Positions 1 through 6,860 of a stretch of 9,422 bases of DNA are shown here, in pieces. Within the stretch, counting starts at the first letter, position 1. Each line of letters starts with the position of its first letter. Origin of the DNA: JANMEX01 sp031423755 (GTDB lineage Bacteria; Pseudomonadota; Alphaproteobacteria; Rhizobiales; Rhizobiaceae); the NCBI GenBank assembly GCA_031423755.1, contig JANPGC010000339.1, forward strand, positions 1-9,422, read 5' to 3'. The position numbers and the translations under genes were made by a program. The notes below the pieces were generated by a model. That model made no database searches. It saw nothing but the letters and a program-made list of their open reading frames with translations, and was not told the origin of the DNA.

Positions 1-1
1 G

Positions 2-187
2 CTCAACAAGCGCTCGGAACAATTGATCGGCCGCACGGCAACGCTCGGCGAACCGATCAAGGAAGGCTACGGCCGCATCCGGCTCGACGACTCCCAATGG
101 CGTGTCAAGGGCCCGGACCTTCCGGCTGGCGCGCGTGTGAAAATCTCGGGCGTTGACGACGGAGCGCTGGTGGTCGAGGCGGCTTAG
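2..187 (+). CDS. NfeD-family protein, C-terminal end (partial)
   Basis: The reading frame is open from the left edge to a TAG stop and gives the last 61 residues of a protein cut by the window border. The segment contains GRTATLGEPIKEGYGRIRL followed by a short beta-rich stretch ending in GVDDGALVVEAA. This is the pattern of the soluble OB-fold domain at the C-terminus of NfeD/YbbK-like membrane proteins, in which a conserved G-x-A-x-(T/L) segment is followed by G-x-(G/V)-(R/K)-(I/V). Proteins of this family usually sit next to a stomatin/SPFH-type protein and are thought to act in membrane quality control; that partner would lie to the left and is not visible. The stop codon overlaps the stop of the convergent kdsD by 4 bp, so no separate terminator fits between them. 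Family assignment is from pattern recognition of a short fragment; the exact role is unknown. Confidence 0.72.
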   Translation, partial: LNKRSEQLIGRTATLGEPIKEGYGRIRLDDSQWRVKGPDLPAGARVKISGVDDGALVVEAA

Positions 188-1191
188 GCCGCCCCGATGC
201 GCAGCAGATCATGAATATGGATGATCCCGACTGGCTTGTCTTTGTCGGTCACCATAAGCGCCGTGATCGAAGACGCATTGGCGATATCGAGAGCCTTGGC
301 CACCAGCATGTCGGGCTTGATGGTCTTCGGCGAGCGGGTCATCACCTCGTCAACCGTCATCGACAACAGGTCAAGATTGATTTTCCGGCGCAGATCTCCG
401 TCGGTTATGATCCCCAAAAGCAACCCGTCCCCGGCCACAACGCCGACACAGCCAAAACCTTTGCCGGTGATCTCCATGATGGCATCACGCATGCCGGTAC
501 CGGTCTTGACCAATGGAATGCGCTCGTCGCGGTGCATGATATCGGCCACGTGCATGAGATTTGCACCAAGCTTGCCGCCGGGATGGAACTTGTGAAAATC
601 GCCCGCCGTGAAACCGCGCGATTCCAAAAGCGCCACCGCCAGCGCATCACCGATGGCGAGCTGCATCAACGTCGATGTCGTAGGCGCAAGACCATGCGGA
701 CACGCTTCCTCGGCTTTCGGCAACTTCAAAACGACGTCCGCCTCGCGGGCCAGCGTCGAACTGGCACCCGAAGTGACGGCGATCAGCGGTATCCGGTAGC
801 GGCGCGAATAGGCGACGATGCCCTTGAGTTCCGCCGTCTCGCCTGACCATGACATCGCCAGAATGACATCGTCCTGCGCGATCATGCCAAGATCGCCATG
901 GTTGGCTTCCGCCGGATGGACAAAGAACGCGGGCGTACCCGTCGAGGCCAGCGTGGCCGCGATCTTGGAGCCAATGTGGCCGCTTTTGCCGACGCCTGTG
1001 ACAATCACCCTGCCCTTGCCGGCAGCCAGCGCCACCACGGCTGCCGCGAACGGTTCAGCCAAACCATTGTCGAGTGCTTCGATGAGACTGTTCAGTCCGC
1101 CAAGCTCCGCGCTGATGGTGCGCATCGCGCTCCTGGCAGCTTCGCTCGCGCCGCTGCGGGCTGGCATGGGTGATTTGGCTGTGGTGTTCAT
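184..1191 (-). CDS. kdsD: Arabinose-5-phosphate isomerase (KdsD/KpsF family)
   Basis: Cytoplasmic enzyme converting D-ribulose-5-phosphate to D-arabinose-5-phosphate, the first dedicated step of Kdo synthesis for lipopolysaccharide. The 335-residue product has the usual family length. An N-terminal SIS sugar-isomerase domain (about residues 45-190) carries GVGKSGHIG (66-74), HPAEANHGDLG (92-102), SWSGETAEL (114-122) and EEACPHGLAPTTS (161-173). Two CBS domains follow (about 215-270 and 275-335). K69, E121, E162 and H203 line up, with a constant offset of 10, with the catalytic residues known from E. coli KdsD (K59, E111, E152, H193), so the enzyme should be active. Only weak ribosome-binding sequence precedes ATG 1191; M9 or M23 are possible alternative starts. 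It is divergent from the beta-barrel gene and convergent with the NfeD-like gene. kdsD and kpsF cannot be told apart by sequence alone; no capsule genes are visible, so kdsD is preferred. Confidence 0.95.
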   Translation of the reverse strand: MNTTAKSPMPARSGASEAARSAMRTISAELGGLNSLIEALDNGLAEPFAAAVVALAAGKGRVIVTGVGKSGHIGSKIAATLASTGTPAFFVHPAEANHGDLGMIAQDDVILAMSWSGETAELKGIVAYSRRYRIPLIAVTSGASSTLAREADVVLKLPKAEEACPHGLAPTTSTLMQLAIGDALAVALLESRGFTAGDFHKFHPGGKLGANLMHVADIMHRDERIPLVKTGTGMRDAIMEITGKGFGCVGVVAGDGLLLGIITDGDLRRKINLDLLSMTVDEVMTRSPKTIKPDMLVAKALDIANASSITALMVTDKDKPVGIIHIHDLLRIGAA

Positions 1192-1326
1192 GCCGCTGGG
1201 TTAAATCAAAGCCCCCGAAAGTGCAAAGCGCTTTTGAATGCAAGGGCGCTGACAATATAGCGAAAGGAAACGTTAACCACGGGCCTTTACCTTTCAGTGA
1301 CAGTTTTGACATTTCCGAAGGTGGAC
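1192..1326. promoter_or_regulatory. Divergent intergenic region between kdsD and the barrel gene
   Basis: This stretch separates two genes transcribed away from each other and must hold promoters for both. On the + strand TTGAAT (1234-1239) lies 16 bp before TATAGC (1256-1261), a plausible but imperfect sigma-70-type pair that would give a leader of about 60 nt for the barrel gene. GAAGG at 1317-1321 is a good ribosome-binding site 5 nt before ATG 1327. I could not identify a convincing promoter for kdsD on the minus strand. Core promoter calls in alphaproteobacteria from sequence alone are weak. Confidence 0.35.
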
Positions 1327-3039
1327 ATGGTCCGGTCCCGACGCATCATCGCGCGCTCTTTAGATTACCCACCGCGCCTGTCGGTGGCGTTGGCGTGCGC
1401 CATGATGTTGTATTTGCATACTCCTGCCGCATTGGCGCAGGAGAGCGGATTGCGTGGAGCTGTCAAGGAACCGGCGCAGGAAGCCGTCGATCCACTGGCC
1501 AAGAAGAAGAAAAAGAAACTCACCAAGCTTGAGGCGGCGCAGGCGGCGGTGCCGACGCCCATCGCCCGCTACGAGCCTGCGGATATTGATCCAAATGCAG
1601 AAAATGAAGACCAGCCGAATTCTTCAAGCGGAGAGCGCGCGAAGGACGCCGCCGCGATAAAACAGCTCTCCTCAAGCGGCGAACCCGGAAATTCCACACC
1701 TGACGCGCTCAACTCTGCGGGCGCTGACGCAAATGCGCAAATTGACACCCAAACCACAGGCACCGCCGTAAGCGAAGACGAAGTTCCAAAGCCATTCGGT
1801 CCTGTTGAAAGCGAGGGAACGGTCGAACGGGACGACGTGGCGCGCGCGCGCAAGGACAATCTCAAACAAGACCCGATTGAAGGTCTCGACAAGACGGCAG
1901 AGACCGATCCCTACGCCGCGCCGGGCATCACTGCCGGAGCATTCACCTTGCGGCCGACCCTTGAACAGGGCGTGCGCTGGACCACCAATTCCGACAATTC
2001 TGCGACCGGAGGACCGGCGTTGATATCGGAAACGAACCTGCGTCTTCGCGCTCAGTCCAATTGGCTGCGCCACAGTCTCAGCCTTGAGGCATCGGGCGGT
2101 TTCCGCAAATCGGTGTCAGGTGAAAATGTTTCCGAACCAGCATTCGGACTGTCTGCAGACCTGCAACTCGATATCTCCACTGCCCTGCAACTCAACGCCA
2201 AGGCCAGCTGGGACCGCTCGACAGAATCAGCCACCGCACCGGTGCTGATGACCGGCCCGTTCACCCGCCCCGACCTCGACACTTTGCGCGCCAGCCTTGG
2301 TGCCACCTATGATCCGGGGCTGATCGGTCTCACGGCCACTGGTCAGGTGACACGGCAGTCTTACGGCAATGCCGCTGATTCAACCGGCGTCGCGGTGCCG
2401 CAGGATGATCGCAACAACACATTTGCCTCGCTCACCTTGCGTGGCAGCTACGACCTGTCGCCAGTTCTGACACCCTTTGTCGAGGTTGAAGTCGGGCGTC
2501 GGCTCTACGACAACAAAATTGACTCCAATGGTCTGGCCCGCTCCGCCAACCGCTATGGGGCCCGCGTCGGTGTGGCAGCAAACATGGGTGAAAAACTGTC
2601 CGGTGAATTTGCGGCAGGCTGGCTGACAGAAGACATCGACGACGTCACTCTCTCTGATGTGTCCGGGCTTGACCTTCGCGGAACAATGAACTGGTCCCCG
2701 CAACGCGGCACCAATGTCGCGCTCAGCCTTGCCACCACCGTCGAAGGATCAACCCTGACCACCTCATCCGGCTCGGTGCTATATTCTGCAAACGCCAACC
2801 TGACACATGCATTGCGCGACAATCTCGAAGCCAATCTGGCGCTCGGGACCGGATGGCGTACTTACGAAAACGGCACCCCCCGTGACACGATTCTATCGGG
2901 CGAGGCAGGACTGACCTGGTGGCTGAACCGCTACACAGGCATCAATGGCAAAGTGCGGCATGAGCAAGTGATCAACGCCGATCCGACGCGCGCCTATGGC
3001 GCTTCCAGCGTGTATCTGGGCGTGACACTGCGGCGCTGA
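1327..3039 (+). CDS. Putative outer-membrane beta-barrel protein (BBP2_2-like)
   Basis: Predicted secreted outer-membrane barrel of 570 residues. The frame can be extended to a GTG at 1297, but ATG 1327 is preferred because GAAGG lies 5 nt upstream and the protein then begins with a normal Sec signal peptide: basic MVRSRR, a hydrophobic core and a probable cleavage at AALAQ-ES (around residue 37). The mature protein has three parts: a lysine run (six K at 59-64), an acidic and Ser/Asn/Gln-rich low-complexity linker (about 65-190) with two SSSGE copies, and a C-terminal region (about 200-570) of alternating polar/hydrophobic strands with turn residues, typical of a transmembrane barrel. It resembles the putative beta-barrel porin 2 family found in rhizobia. 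It ends in VYLGVTLRR, lacking the terminal aromatic residue of classical porins. It stands alone between divergent kdsD and convergent galU. Its substrate or function cannot be told. Confidence 0.8.
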   Translation: MVRSRRIIARSLDYPPRLSVALACAMMLYLHTPAALAQESGLRGAVKEPAQEAVDPLAKKKKKKLTKLEAAQAAVPTPIARYEPADIDPNAENEDQPNSSSGERAKDAAAIKQLSSSGEPGNSTPDALNSAGADANAQIDTQTTGTAVSEDEVPKPFGPVESEGTVERDDVARARKDNLKQDPIEGLDKTAETDPYAAPGITAGAFTLRPTLEQGVRWTTNSDNSATGGPALISETNLRLRAQSNWLRHSLSLEASGGFRKSVSGENVSEPAFGLSADLQLDISTALQLNAKASWDRSTESATAPVLMTGPFTRPDLDTLRASLGATYDPGLIGLTATGQVTRQSYGNAADSTGVAVPQDDRNNTFASLTLRGSYDLSPVLTPFVEVEVGRRLYDNKIDSNGLARSANRYGARVGVAANMGEKLSGEFAAGWLTEDIDDVTLSDVSGLDLRGTMNWSPQRGTNVALSLATTVEGSTLTTSSGSVLYSANANLTHALRDNLEANLALGTGWRTYENGTPRDTILSGEAGLTWWLNRYTGINGKVRHEQVINADPTRAYGASSVYLGVTLRR

Positions 3040-3090
3040 AGTCAAAAAGACTGGCCGAAAATTCAGTTTGATGAGTCAAATGGCGTGATT

Positions 3091-3200
3091 TTCGAGAACC
3101 GGAGCGGAGCGGACTTCTGGGGTCCCCGCCAGCGGCTTGCCGCTTAAGGGCGGGGCAGAAAAGTGTACGTGAGCACCGGAAGCGCAGACAATTGCGCTAG
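3091..3200. repeat. REP-like palindromic element between convergent genes
   Basis: The spacer between the barrel gene and galU contains several inverted repeats. The strongest is at 3124-3155: CCCCGCC pairs with GGCGGGG, with an inner AGCGG-CTTG-CCGCT stem and a 4-nt bulge at 3145-3148. A second stem, AGCGCA/TGCGCT with a 6-nt loop, lies at 3181-3198. Flanking the main hairpin are two related direct motifs, GAGAACCGGAGCG (3094-3106) and GAGCACCGGAAGCG (3171-3184). No T-run follows the main hairpin on either strand, so a repetitive palindromic element fits better than an intrinsic terminator, although it could still end or protect the convergent transcripts. Membership in a named repeat family is inference. 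Confidence 0.5.
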
Positions 3201-3230
3201 TTGGCCATAAAAGTGGATTTTTGGCAGTCT

Positions 3231-4148
3231 CTATCGCCCGGTTTTGCGCCTTTCCATCGGCGAAGTACTGGCGAGCAATTCACGGGCAGTGGCCACGATA
3301 TGGTCGTGCAAATCCGGACGCCACAGCGCAAATGCCAGATTGGCCTCGACAAAGCCTTCCTTTGATCCGCAGTCAAACGTCCGGCCGGTGAAGTGACTGC
3401 CGTAAAACGGTTGGTCATTCATCAGCTTCAGCATGGCATCGGTGAGCTGGATTTCATTGCCGGTGCCGCGTTCCTGGGTTTCCAGATAGTTGAAAATCTC
3501 CGGCTGAAGAATGTAGCGGCCGTTGATGTAAAGATTTGACGGCGCGGTGCCAGCCTTCGGCTTTTCGACCATGCCATTGATGCGAAAGCCGGATGCTGCG
3601 TCGTCTCCTCGCCCGACGATGCCATACTTGTGGGTCTCTGCCGGGTCGCATTCTTGAACAGCAATGACATTGCTGCCGGTCTCGTTGTAAAGCTTGACCA
3701 TTTCCTTGAGGCAGCCTTGCTCAGCCTGCATGATCATGTCTGGCAGCAGCAACGCAAACGGCTCGTTGCCAACCAAATCGCGCGCGCACCAGACCGCATG
3801 GCCAAGGCCCATCGGAACTTGCTGGCGCGTGAAGGATGTTGTGCCGGGCGCCGGCTGGATACGCTGCAACCGTGCCAGCTCTTCATCGCGCCCACGCTCG
3901 GCAAGCGTATTGTAAAGCTCGAACTGGACGTCGAAATAGTCCTCGATCACACCCTTGTTGCGCCCGGTGATGAAGATGAAATGCTCAATGCCCGCTTCCC
4001 GCGCCTCATCAACCACATACTGGATGACAGGCTTGTCCACCACCGTCAGCATTTCCTTCGGGATCGCCTTCGTCGCTGGAAGGAATCGCGTGCCAAGGCC
4101 TGCAACGGGAAACACGGCTTTGCGGATCTTGTGGGGGGCTGCGCTCAT
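3231..4148 (-). CDS. galU: UTP--glucose-1-phosphate uridylyltransferase
   Basis: Cytoplasmic nucleotidyltransferase that makes UDP-glucose from UTP and glucose-1-phosphate, feeding LPS, exopolysaccharide and cyclic glucan synthesis; exoN is the rhizobial counterpart. The 305-residue product has the normal length. Signature segments are VFPVAGLGTRFLPATKAIPKE (begins at residue 12; nucleotide-binding loop with G-x-G-T-R), MGLGHAVWCA (113-122), LLLPDM (133-138, metal-binding Asp137), VEKP (194-197), NGRYIL (209-214), GNEIQLTD (230-237) and DCGSKEGF (259-266). Translation from ATG 4148 is supported by AAGGA (complement of 4158-4162), 9 nt upstream. It is divergent from the transglycosylase gene and convergent with the barrel gene, so it is probably a single-gene transcript. 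Together with kdsD it provides sugar precursors for surface polysaccharide. Confidence 0.96.
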   Translation of the reverse strand: MSAAPHKIRKAVFPVAGLGTRFLPATKAIPKEMLTVVDKPVIQYVVDEAREAGIEHFIFITGRNKGVIEDYFDVQFELYNTLAERGRDEELARLQRIQPAPGTTSFTRQQVPMGLGHAVWCARDLVGNEPFALLLPDMIMQAEQGCLKEMVKLYNETGSNVIAVQECDPAETHKYGIVGRGDDAASGFRINGMVEKPKAGTAPSNLYINGRYILQPEIFNYLETQERGTGNEIQLTDAMLKLMNDQPFYGSHFTGRTFDCGSKEGFVEANLAFALWRPDLHDHIVATARELLASTSPMERRKTGR

Positions 4149-4343
4149 ATGAGTTTGTCCTTATTCATGCTTGGACACTTTCACGACAGATTTGAGATTC
4201 AGATAATGGCGGGCATTCTCATTTTGATGAACTTTGCCGAAAGCCTCGCTTTTGGGGGATTGATCAATACATGGTAAACCAAATCCTAACCCGGCCAAGC
4301 GATGATAGGCACCAAATCGCCGCATTACAAAGGACCGCAACTC
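4149..4343. promoter_or_regulatory. Divergent intergenic region between galU and the transglycosylase gene
   Basis: This stretch holds the 5' regions of two divergent genes. Ribosome-binding sites are clear on both sides: complement of TCCTT at 4158-4162 for galU, and AAAGGA at 4329-4334, which lies 9 nt before ATG 4344. Promoters must lie here, but I see no convincing -35/-10 pairs or operator palindromes. Confidence 0.35.
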
Positions 4344-5564
4344 ATGCCGCATGATTATCTGACCCGCCGCAGACTTTTGGCGGGTGCCGGTGTTCTTCTG
4401 GTTAGCTCGACATTGTCTCTGGAAGCCAAAGCGGACGCCGGGTTTCGCGGCTTCATCGCAAACTTTGCAAACGTTGCCGCCAAGAACGGCATCACGGCTG
4501 CCACTTACCGCGCCGCCTTTGCCGGCATCGACGAGATTGACCCGGTGGTCCTTGAAAAAGCGCGCACGCAGCCAGAGTTCAAGGCACCCGTCTGGGACTA
4601 TTTCGACAACCGCGTACACGAGCGCTCTGCCGAGAACGGTCAGGCGATGGCGCGCAAATACAAGCCATGGCTGGACCGCATTGAAAGCACATACGGCGTT
4701 GACCGCCACATTCTACTGGCCATCTGGTCGATGGAATCAAACTACGGCGAAATCCTCAAGCGGCCTGAAGTGGTGCGCTCCGTGATCCGCTCTCTGGCAA
4801 CGCTCGCCTACGCCGACAAGCGCCGCGCCAAGTTTGCCAGATCACAGCTGATCGCTGCGCTCAAGATTCTCCAGCGCGGTGACATTTCGGTGAAGGGTTT
4901 GCAGGGCTCGTGGGCAGGCGCGATGGGCCACACCCAGTTTATCCCGACGAGTTTCATGATTTACGGCGTTGATGTCGATGGCGATGGTCGCCGCGACATC
5001 TGGAATTCCGTACCGGATTCACTGGGGTCGTCCGCCAACCTGCTGCGCAAGAACGGATGGCAGCCCGGCAGGACCTGGGGTTACGAAGTTTCACTGCCCG
5101 GTTCGGGCAAGTTCCCTGCCGGTGCCATGAGCCTCGACAAATGGGCGTCCCTCGGCGTCTCACGCGCCAACGGCAAACCGTTCCGCAACGGCGGCGACAG
5201 CGCGACGCTGAAACTGCCGGACGGGCGCGGCGGGCCGGCATTCCTCATGCTGAAGAATTTCCGGGTCATCAAGGCCTACAACAATGCCGACAAATACGCG
5301 CTTGCAGTCGGCCTGCTCGCCGACCGAATTGCCGGCAACAAGGAACTCGTGCGCGACTGGAAGCGCCCGTTCACATTGCTCAGCATTCCGGAAAGGGAAG
5401 AGCTGCAAAAGCGCCTGGCCAGCGCCGGCTTTTATGACGGCAAGGCTGACGGCAACATCGGCTCCGGCACAAAAGCCGGCATTTTGGCCTATCAGGAGGC
5501 TGCCGGGTTGACGCCCAACGGCTATCCCAGCAAAGAACTTCTCGATTACATGCGTAACCGCTAA
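4344..5564 (+). CDS. MltB-family lytic murein transglycosylase with peptidoglycan-binding domain
   Basis: Periplasmic enzyme that cleaves MurNAc-GlcNAc glycosidic bonds in peptidoglycan, forming 1,6-anhydro-MurNAc ends. The open frame begins at ATG 4302, but ATG 4344 (406 residues) is preferred: it has AAAGGA 9 nt upstream, and the protein then starts with a compact export signal, TRRRLLAGAG plus a hydrophobic stretch ending near EAKA-DAG. The twin arginine with a following Leu-Leu suggests Tat rather than Sec export. The catalytic domain spans about residues 30-320. The likely acid/base glutamate is E131 in AIWSMESNYGE, and QGSWAGAMGHTQFIPTSF (187-204) is the family's substrate-cleft motif. 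DVDGDGRRDIW (210-220) resembles the calcium-binding loop of Slt35-type enzymes. Residues about 340-406 form a PG_binding_1 domain (EREELQKRLASAGFYDG, TKAGILAYQ). A gene with a good ribosome-binding site follows after 33 bp, so the two are probably cotranscribed. Confidence 0.93.
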   Translation: MPHDYLTRRRLLAGAGVLLVSSTLSLEAKADAGFRGFIANFANVAAKNGITAATYRAAFAGIDEIDPVVLEKARTQPEFKAPVWDYFDNRVHERSAENGQAMARKYKPWLDRIESTYGVDRHILLAIWSMESNYGEILKRPEVVRSVIRSLATLAYADKRRAKFARSQLIAALKILQRGDISVKGLQGSWAGAMGHTQFIPTSFMIYGVDVDGDGRRDIWNSVPDSLGSSANLLRKNGWQPGRTWGYEVSLPGSGKFPAGAMSLDKWASLGVSRANGKPFRNGGDSATLKLPDGRGGPAFLMLKNFRVIKAYNNADKYALAVGLLADRIAGNKELVRDWKRPFTLLSIPEREELQKRLASAGFYDGKADGNIGSGTKAGILAYQEAAGLTPNGYPSKELLDYMRNR

Positions 5565-5597
5565 AGCTGGATGTCATTGGTGCAAGAAGGCTGAAAC

Positions 5598-6854
5598 GTG
5601 ATACCTTGGCAAAATAGGCTCTTCATTGGCAGCTTGACAGCGTGCATCGCACTGCCGCTGACCTTTGCCCCGCAACCTGCGTACGCGCAAGAGAAGCGGC
5701 CATCGTCGATACTGGAGTTTTTTGGCATCAAGCCAGCAAAACAGCGTGTGATCTATCTGGATGACCAGCCAGTCAGGAAGAAGAAGATTGCCAAAGCGCC
5801 GAAGTCACCAGGCCGCAAGAAGCGTAAATCCGCTAACCCTTCCTCAATCGACCTGCCCGTCACCGCTGCCGCCCTCCCGGAGGCTCTCGCAGTGGTGCCT
5901 GAAAAGGCGATTGATGCAAAGACTGTGCTTGTGGTTGGCGATTTTATGGCCGGTGGCTTGGCAGAGGGACTGGACGAGGCGTTTGAACTTGAAGCAGCCG
6001 TTCGCATTGTTGACAAATCCAGCGGTTCGTCGGGATTTGTGCGCGCTGACGTCTACAATTGGCCGCAGAGCATCGGCGGCCTGATTGCCGAAACGAAACC
6101 AAGCGCTGTCGTCGTCATGATCGGGACGAATGACCGGCAGCAGATGCTGGTCGGCGGTACACGCGAGCAGATTCAGAGCCCCGCATGGAGCGCCGAGTAT
6201 GACAGTCGCGTCAACACATTTGCCGCGGCATTGAAAACGTCCGGCGTGCCAGTCGTCTGGGTCGGCCTGCCGCCGTTCAAGCAACAGACAATGAGCGCGG
6301 GAATACTGGCATTCAACGATAGCTACCGAAACAAAGCCGAGAGCATTTCCGGTCAGTTCGTCGACATTTGGGACGGTTTTCTCGATGACAACGGCAGTTT
6401 CACAATCAACGGCTTCGACTACACCGGGCAGCCTGCAAAACTGCGCTCCAGCGACGGTATCAACCTGACAAAAGCGGGCAGACGCAAAGCGGCCTTCTTT
6501 GCTGAAAAACCAATCCGCGTCGCCTTGGGTGCGTTGCCGCAGTTACCGCCGCTGGCAACAACAATCGGGCCGTTTTCCTTGCCAGGCCCGGTGCGGCCGC
6601 CAAGCACATTGCCACAGAACATCACCAGCCTCCCGCCAATTTCTCTCTTTGACCCCGCATTTGATGGCGCTGGCGAACTGCTCGGTGGAGGCGCATCGGA
6701 AGCGAAGAGAAGTGAAGGCTTGCCGGCTGATGCGCTTTACCAACGCGGAGAAATGCCGAAGCCACAGCCTGGCCGCACCGACGAGCTCCGAACCCGTACG
6801 ACAATATCTCCGATGCCGGATGGACAAACCGGCAGCGTGACAACCGATCCCTGA
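5598..6854 (+). CDS. Secreted DUF459 SGNH-fold protein, catalytic residues apparently lost
   Basis: Predicted periplasmic protein of 418 residues starting at GTG 5598; AAGAAGG (5584-5590) lies 7 nt upstream. A Sec signal peptide ends near AYA-QE (residue 30). A Lys/Arg-rich linker follows (RKKKIAKAPKSPGRKKRK, 60-77), then an SGNH/GDSL-hydrolase-like domain (about 108-308) of the DUF459 type and a Pro/Gly-rich tail (about 312-418). Fold landmarks are VLVVGDFMAGGLAEGL (110-125), SGSSG (142-146), MIGTNDRQ (174-181, block III Gly and Asn) and SSDGINLTKAG (284-294). At the place of the GDS nucleophile there is GDF (F116), and the D-x-x-H position reads D286-G-I-N289. Two of the three catalytic residues therefore seem missing, which suggests a non-hydrolytic or altered role. 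Gene order behind the transglycosylase suggests a function with peptidoglycan or the envelope. DUF459 proteins have no firmly assigned role that I know of. Only 6 bp separate its stop from the convergent gltD stop. Confidence 0.82.
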   Translation: MIPWQNRLFIGSLTACIALPLTFAPQPAYAQEKRPSSILEFFGIKPAKQRVIYLDDQPVRKKKIAKAPKSPGRKKRKSANPSSIDLPVTAAALPEALAVVPEKAIDAKTVLVVGDFMAGGLAEGLDEAFELEAAVRIVDKSSGSSGFVRADVYNWPQSIGGLIAETKPSAVVVMIGTNDRQQMLVGGTREQIQSPAWSAEYDSRVNTFAAALKTSGVPVVWVGLPPFKQQTMSAGILAFNDSYRNKAESISGQFVDIWDGFLDDNGSFTINGFDYTGQPAKLRSSDGINLTKAGRRKAAFFAEKPIRVALGALPQLPPLATTIGPFSLPGPVRPPSTLPQNITSLPPISLFDPAFDGAGELLGGGASEAKRSEGLPADALYQRGEMPKPQPGRTDELRTRTTISPMPDGQTGSVTTDP

Positions 6855-6860
6855 CGAAAA

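Noticed and set aside
211..846. Long + strand open frame (211 codons) opposite kdsD
   Set aside because: It lies entirely antisense to the well-conserved kdsD and its translation has no recognisable domain; it is a by-product of high-GC codon use.
3040..3056. AGTC-AAAAA-GACT hairpin just after the barrel gene stop as a terminator
   Set aside because: The stem is only 4 bp with no GC-rich core and no T-run after it.
3630..4277. 215-codon + strand frame opposite the galU 5' half
   Set aside because: It overlaps galU signature motifs on the other strand, has no clear ribosome-binding site and no recognisable product.
4161..4709. 182-codon minus-strand frame upstream of galU
   Set aside because: It covers the promoter region and the 5' part of the transglycosylase gene; the translation shows no domain and the real gene on the + strand explains the openness.
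6815..6833. GCCGG/CCGGC stem near the end of the DUF459 gene as a gltD terminator
   Set aside because: A 5-bp stem with a 9-nt loop and no U-run on the minus strand is too weak to support a terminator.
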